Translations under genes and position numbers: made by a program
Notes under the pieces: generated by a model
What the model was told of the DNA's origin: nothing
Database searches by the model: none
What the model saw: the letters and a program-made list of their open reading frames with translations, nothing else
Shown: piece after piece, positions 59,800-64,000 of the stretch
How positions within the stretch are numbered: the first letter of the stretch is position 1
How the letters are laid out: every line of letters starts with the position of its first letter
Source of the DNA: Branchiostoma floridae
Lineage: Eukaryota > Chordata > Leptocardii > Amphioxiformes > Branchiostomatidae
NCBI RefSeq assembly: GCF_000003815.2
Contig: NC_049984.1
Span: 2,534,227-2,598,226 of the forward strand
Direction: 5' to 3'
DNA: 64,000 nucleotides

Positions 59800-62700
59800 T
59801 GTGTCTCTGTGTGTGGCTGACTTTGGCTGCCCTTGTGCCTGTTAAGAGTCCATTTAGTCAGAACTAATCCCCAAACTGTGCTCAACTGTCCGGGAGAGTT
59901 TATAGGATTAAGTAAAGTTCAGAAATTTTAAGATGTTGATTTCCAGATGAAGAGTTGTCAAATGAGCTAGTATTTTGTGCAAAGGACAAATACATGATTG
60001 TTGTTTCTTTTAAAATATGTTGTAAGCTTCTTGTATGAACGAAATACAAAGGAGACGTACCTTTAACTTTACAGTAACACCATCGGAAAGGTTGCAAGTT
60101 TCTTGGTCCTGAAGAAGCTTGCTTATCTCACTTATTATCAAATCTGCTAATTGGTTGATGTAAGGACTCAAGTTGTGAAATTCCAATAACATTTCAACAA
60201 TATAGTGTAAGCCTCAAAAACAAGTACATCTGGCCAGCGTTAATTGTTACTAAAAATAAACGAAAAATGGCTGTTTTGAACAAAAATATTTCAACCGACA
60301 TATTCGGTAAATAGACTTAGACAAAACACACAGCCACTAATGATCGAATCTGTGTGTTTTTAATGTAGTTAGAAACAGCCAGAACCTGCAGGCAAAGTTA
60401 TTTATACATGCAGCAAAATCATCAACCATTCGTTGAGTAACGATGTTGCTGAAATATCCTGACGTGGCAGCCTATGGTGCAGTTGTGAAAGAAGTGTCTG
60501 TTCATTTTTTATGAGCAGACAGACAACCTAATAGTATATTATTGTATATATATATATACATGTATGTCTAGCAGGTCTACCTAAAACAGCTTTGGAGGCC
60601 TCTAATTGCCCAAACTATCCTGACCTTGCACTATGCGTGTTGTCAGTTTCCCTAAATGGCCCGAGCATCATCCTGTGTGGTGGGTAAAAACTGCCACCAA
60701 TTACTCCCAATTAGTCCATGTTTTACCTACATCGCTGCTTGAGAAAATAAAGAGACGTTTCGACAAGGATCAGCTATCATCACAAACCCAGCCTGAAACC
60801 TAGAGGCCTCCACGTCTTAATTACACGTTTGGTCGATTTCTTTCATCACAGAGTGGACAAGTGAGAAAATATGATATAGAAAAAGTTACCATATCCCAAT
60901 CTTTAGCTGTTTGTCAGGATCCATAAACATTCTTCAAAAAAAATCTTGACTGGGTGTTGAAAAGACAGAGGCTTTTGTGTTGTCACTTCTTCTGAAATTG
61001 TTTGGTCCAAAAATCTTGAGCATCTACTTCAAATAAGTTTGAGGCCTGAAGAGAGACAGTCTGGTCTGACCTGATCTTAATTGGCTTGTTCGTTAAGTCC
61101 GTTTGGATCATTTTATCAGCGTGGAGTTTGCTTAGAATTTACTCGGATTTACCAGATATCCTTTTGGACTTAACTCCCTGGTAAGAAAAATATTCCCACC
61201 CATCTTGATTCACTACTACATAGCCATTCTTGTGAGAATAACTTAAACTTTTGTAAAAAGGTAATTGATGTACTGTATTATGTAATAGAATAGCTGGAGG
61301 ACATTCAAAATCAATCTAGCTTAAAAACTTGATATGTGTTCAATTTAGTAGAAATCATTTAAAGTTGACTAATTTTTAACACAAAATTGGACTTACCCAA
61401 CTTTTCAACGGAGACTGCAGTCCATTTTTGTTGGAAACTGCTAGTACATTTCAACTTTGCTTCACAATTTAAAAGATAGCATTTTAATTACATGAATGAG
61501 TAACCAAACTCTTACTTTTTGTGTGTAAAAGAAAGCTAATTGTGTATTCATAGCAGTTTACAATAGGGTTCTTCTACGCCAGTGTACACACATCCTTTCA
61601 CCATTGTTTCCACCAAAGATGACAGACCAAGCCTCAGTGTTGTTCCAAGTGAAACCTCTGCAAACAAGAGGAAGTACTCTGGCATACCCATCACCCAGGT
61701 ATCTGCTTAACTGGTCTCCCCATGGCTCAGACTAAAGCCGTAACCAAACAGTGGCAATCCCCTGTACTGTTAATGGTTGTGAATGGACTAGTGTAATCCT
61801 ATGTTTCTGTCATGGCTTCCTTCGTACAGTGTGTATACTGGTGCAAAGCAGCAAAGTTTTCTTGTCAGAATGTAGATAGTTCAGGGCATGTGACACAGTC
61901 GTGGGTTCTCAAAGATGTCAACTTCCCTATTGTTTATGCCACCAAAAGCAGAAATGTTCAACGGTTATTATATGATCAGAATGTTTCCTGATACACTTTT
62001 CCTTGAACATAGGCATCAATTTTTGCCTCAAACACCGTTTCATTTCTGTATTATGTATATCCAAGAAGGTTTTTGAAATAAAAGTTTTGGTAAAGCACTT
62101 TTGCTTTGGTAGCAAAATTTGATCCATCAACTTTCACCCATGGCGCCCACCCGAGACAACTCCTGTCAGGCATGTCATAATTTCTGCCCACAGATTTCAG
62201 TTGAAGTTTGCTAAACAGGGATTTCTATTGTCACAACATTCTGAAAGTATTTTGAAACCAGTTTCACACTAATTTTTCTTTATTGAAAACCTGCTGTACT
62301 GTGACAGTGTGGTGGGTGGCCAGACAAAAGCCAGTGAACTTCACGCATCACCCGCTAGTGCAAAGAAGAAAAGCTTATTGTTTACACAAAAGATGACAGC
62401 GGAAGAATCATGCATTGTACCATGTTCAAATACTACATGCTCAAGTGCTTAACATTTGTTTTGATTAGCAGGACTTAATTTTGGTGATTTGTTTTAAGTG
62501 ATCAGCAGCTTTGTAGTGAAGAGCTTTTTTCTTCTAAGCAGGTTTCTCAAGTTTTTAGATGATTTGTAAGAAAACTGACAATGTTTGACGAAATTTCCTT
62601 CCCTTAGATAAATTTTCCAATTTTACAGTAATGACAGAAGAGTGACAAAGTCACAGTGTGTTCTTAAACACTAGACAAGTTTGATTTTTAGAGGTTGTCA

Positions 62701-64000
62701 TCACTTTTCCTCTGTCTTAAGCACTTGACTGCCACTCAGTAGGGGGCTTCCTTTGAAGTCTAGCACACCTGTGCTACCTGTAAGGTGTGCCATTGTCAGA
62801 GCTCACCTGGTCGGAAGAATAGGGAAATGACTCGCTCATTAACTTTTATCTGTCTGGTGACCTTTCTCTCCCCAAACTCATATTTTGTAAATCTATATGA
62901 CAAAGTTGCTGGGAAAAAAATCCTCAAAAATTTTGTTTTTGCCAGTCTGCATGTCAATATGCTTGGAGGAAGTTCCGATGTCATTATGTCAAATAACCAA
63001 GCAAAAAGCCTAATGAGAACATAAATTTTAGATCGGCAATTAATGCACGAATGAATGAAGACATTTTTTTTTTCAAATTGATGCTCTTAAAAACGGAGTG
63101 CAGGTATGTTGATGAAGCAGAAGACAAAGTACAATTACAATTATGTAAGAATATGATATCTTGCTACATCTACAATACTTAATGTAAAATAGTATGAATA
63201 ACGTTACAGGTTCAACTTCTCACTTCTTGAGACAGTAGTAATTATGTACAGACAGATGAATCTTTGAATACATGGTTTATCTAATTGCATAAGGAATATA
63301 ATTTTTTTGTTAATATCAAAAACTAGCATACTGATCTTGTGATGTATAATTTAAATATATATCAATTTGCAAATCATAGATATGTAACTTGCAAGTTTTA
63401 GGACATAAGAGACATAAAAGTGTCCAGAGAAGAACAATTGTTCATTCTCAGCGATCCAAAAAAATAATTAGATTCAGAAAAGTCAAACAAGCTTGTACCT
63501 AAACCCCCCACGTGTTTACAATAGTCCAAGAAATACCCGGCTTATGTAAACATAACTGGGAGGTAAGGCAGCCGGTCGGAACCCGATAACAGATTTGCCG
63601 GCTTGAAGACTACAAGGCCAGTATTTCTAAAAGTGCAATTGCCCATGTGAGTGGATCATGTGCTTGCCTTCCCAGCCCTGTCCCCTTGTATATAAAGCGG
63701 GGCTTGAAATGCCGTGAGATACATGCACCTATTACATAATTGGAGATAAGTCTCTAATTTTTGACTGTGGGTACCTGTGCACCTAAATGATTGTGTAGGG
63801 TTTTGTACCTTAAGTTGCATTGTTAAACTTCATTTAAGTGCCAAAAAGATAGAGAAACTAAAAGAATGTTGTACTTGAAATTTCATAACTTTTAGGACAG
63901 ATTCAACCTCTGAATGAGACCATAAACTCTGTATACAGATTTTGCTGACATTGTACTTTTATATAATGTCCCAAATTATTTCTTCATTTACATATCTAGG
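59800..64000. other. Intron after exon J, running off the window
   Basis: AT-rich with no exon continuing the TSP1 repeat or cysteine-rich domain. A TA microsatellite lies at 60543-60556. Short ORFs are random in character. Confidence 0.55.
63680..63720 (+). promoter_or_regulatory. TATA-like sequence in the last intron
   Basis: CCTTGTATATAAAGCGGGGC is a close TATA-box match in a locally GC-richer patch (63530-63720). It could mark an internal promoter or be chance. Confidence 0.2.

Overview
The window looks like genomic DNA from an invertebrate deuterostome, most likely an amphioxus (Branchiostoma). It holds one recognisable gene, on the + strand, split into short GC-rich exons by kilobase-scale AT-rich introns full of SINEs, MITEs and degenerate tandem repeats. 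Three N gaps (8242-8341, 52389-52877, 58842-58941) show it is draft assembly. The lancelet call is inferred from genome texture and from exon-junction minisatellites of the kind I recall being described in amphioxus. It was not tested by a search.

The gene is an ADAMTS metalloprotease of the ADAMTS16/ADAMTS18 subfamily. Ten exons (23213-23423, 29247-29446, 38709-38792, 42016-42175, 42658-42763, 55993-56130, 56832-56985, 58006-58101, 58652-58800, 59208-59271) join with consistent phases into exactly 454 codons. In order they encode the end of the propeptide, a furin-type RGKR site, the reprolysin-type catalytic domain (zinc motif HESGHNFGMVHD, Met-turn NIMSP), the disintegrin-like domain and the first thrombospondin type 1 repeat. 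The signal peptide and first propeptide exon(s) were not found in 1-23212. The cysteine-rich, spacer and C-terminal thrombospondin exons must lie beyond 64000.

Region by region: 1-23212 is upstream sequence or 5' introns, with repeats, a hAT-like element with a TACCC duplication, a 0.9-kb inverted-repeat element, tandem arrays and several CpG-richer islands that could be regulatory. 23213-42763 carries propeptide and catalytic exons separated by repeat-rich introns, including a 5S rRNA-derived SINE. 42764-55992 is a 13.2-kb intron that interrupts the zinc motif itself and holds a Harbinger-like element nested in a SINE. 55993-59271 carries the end of the catalytic domain, the disintegrin-like domain and TSP1. 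59272-64000 is intron.

The most striking signal is that four of the ten exons have their 3' end plus splice donor copied downstream into the intron as short tandem arrays, and one also has its 5' end and acceptor copied upstream. One such copy (42276-42348) still reads as an open, phase-compatible alternative exon.
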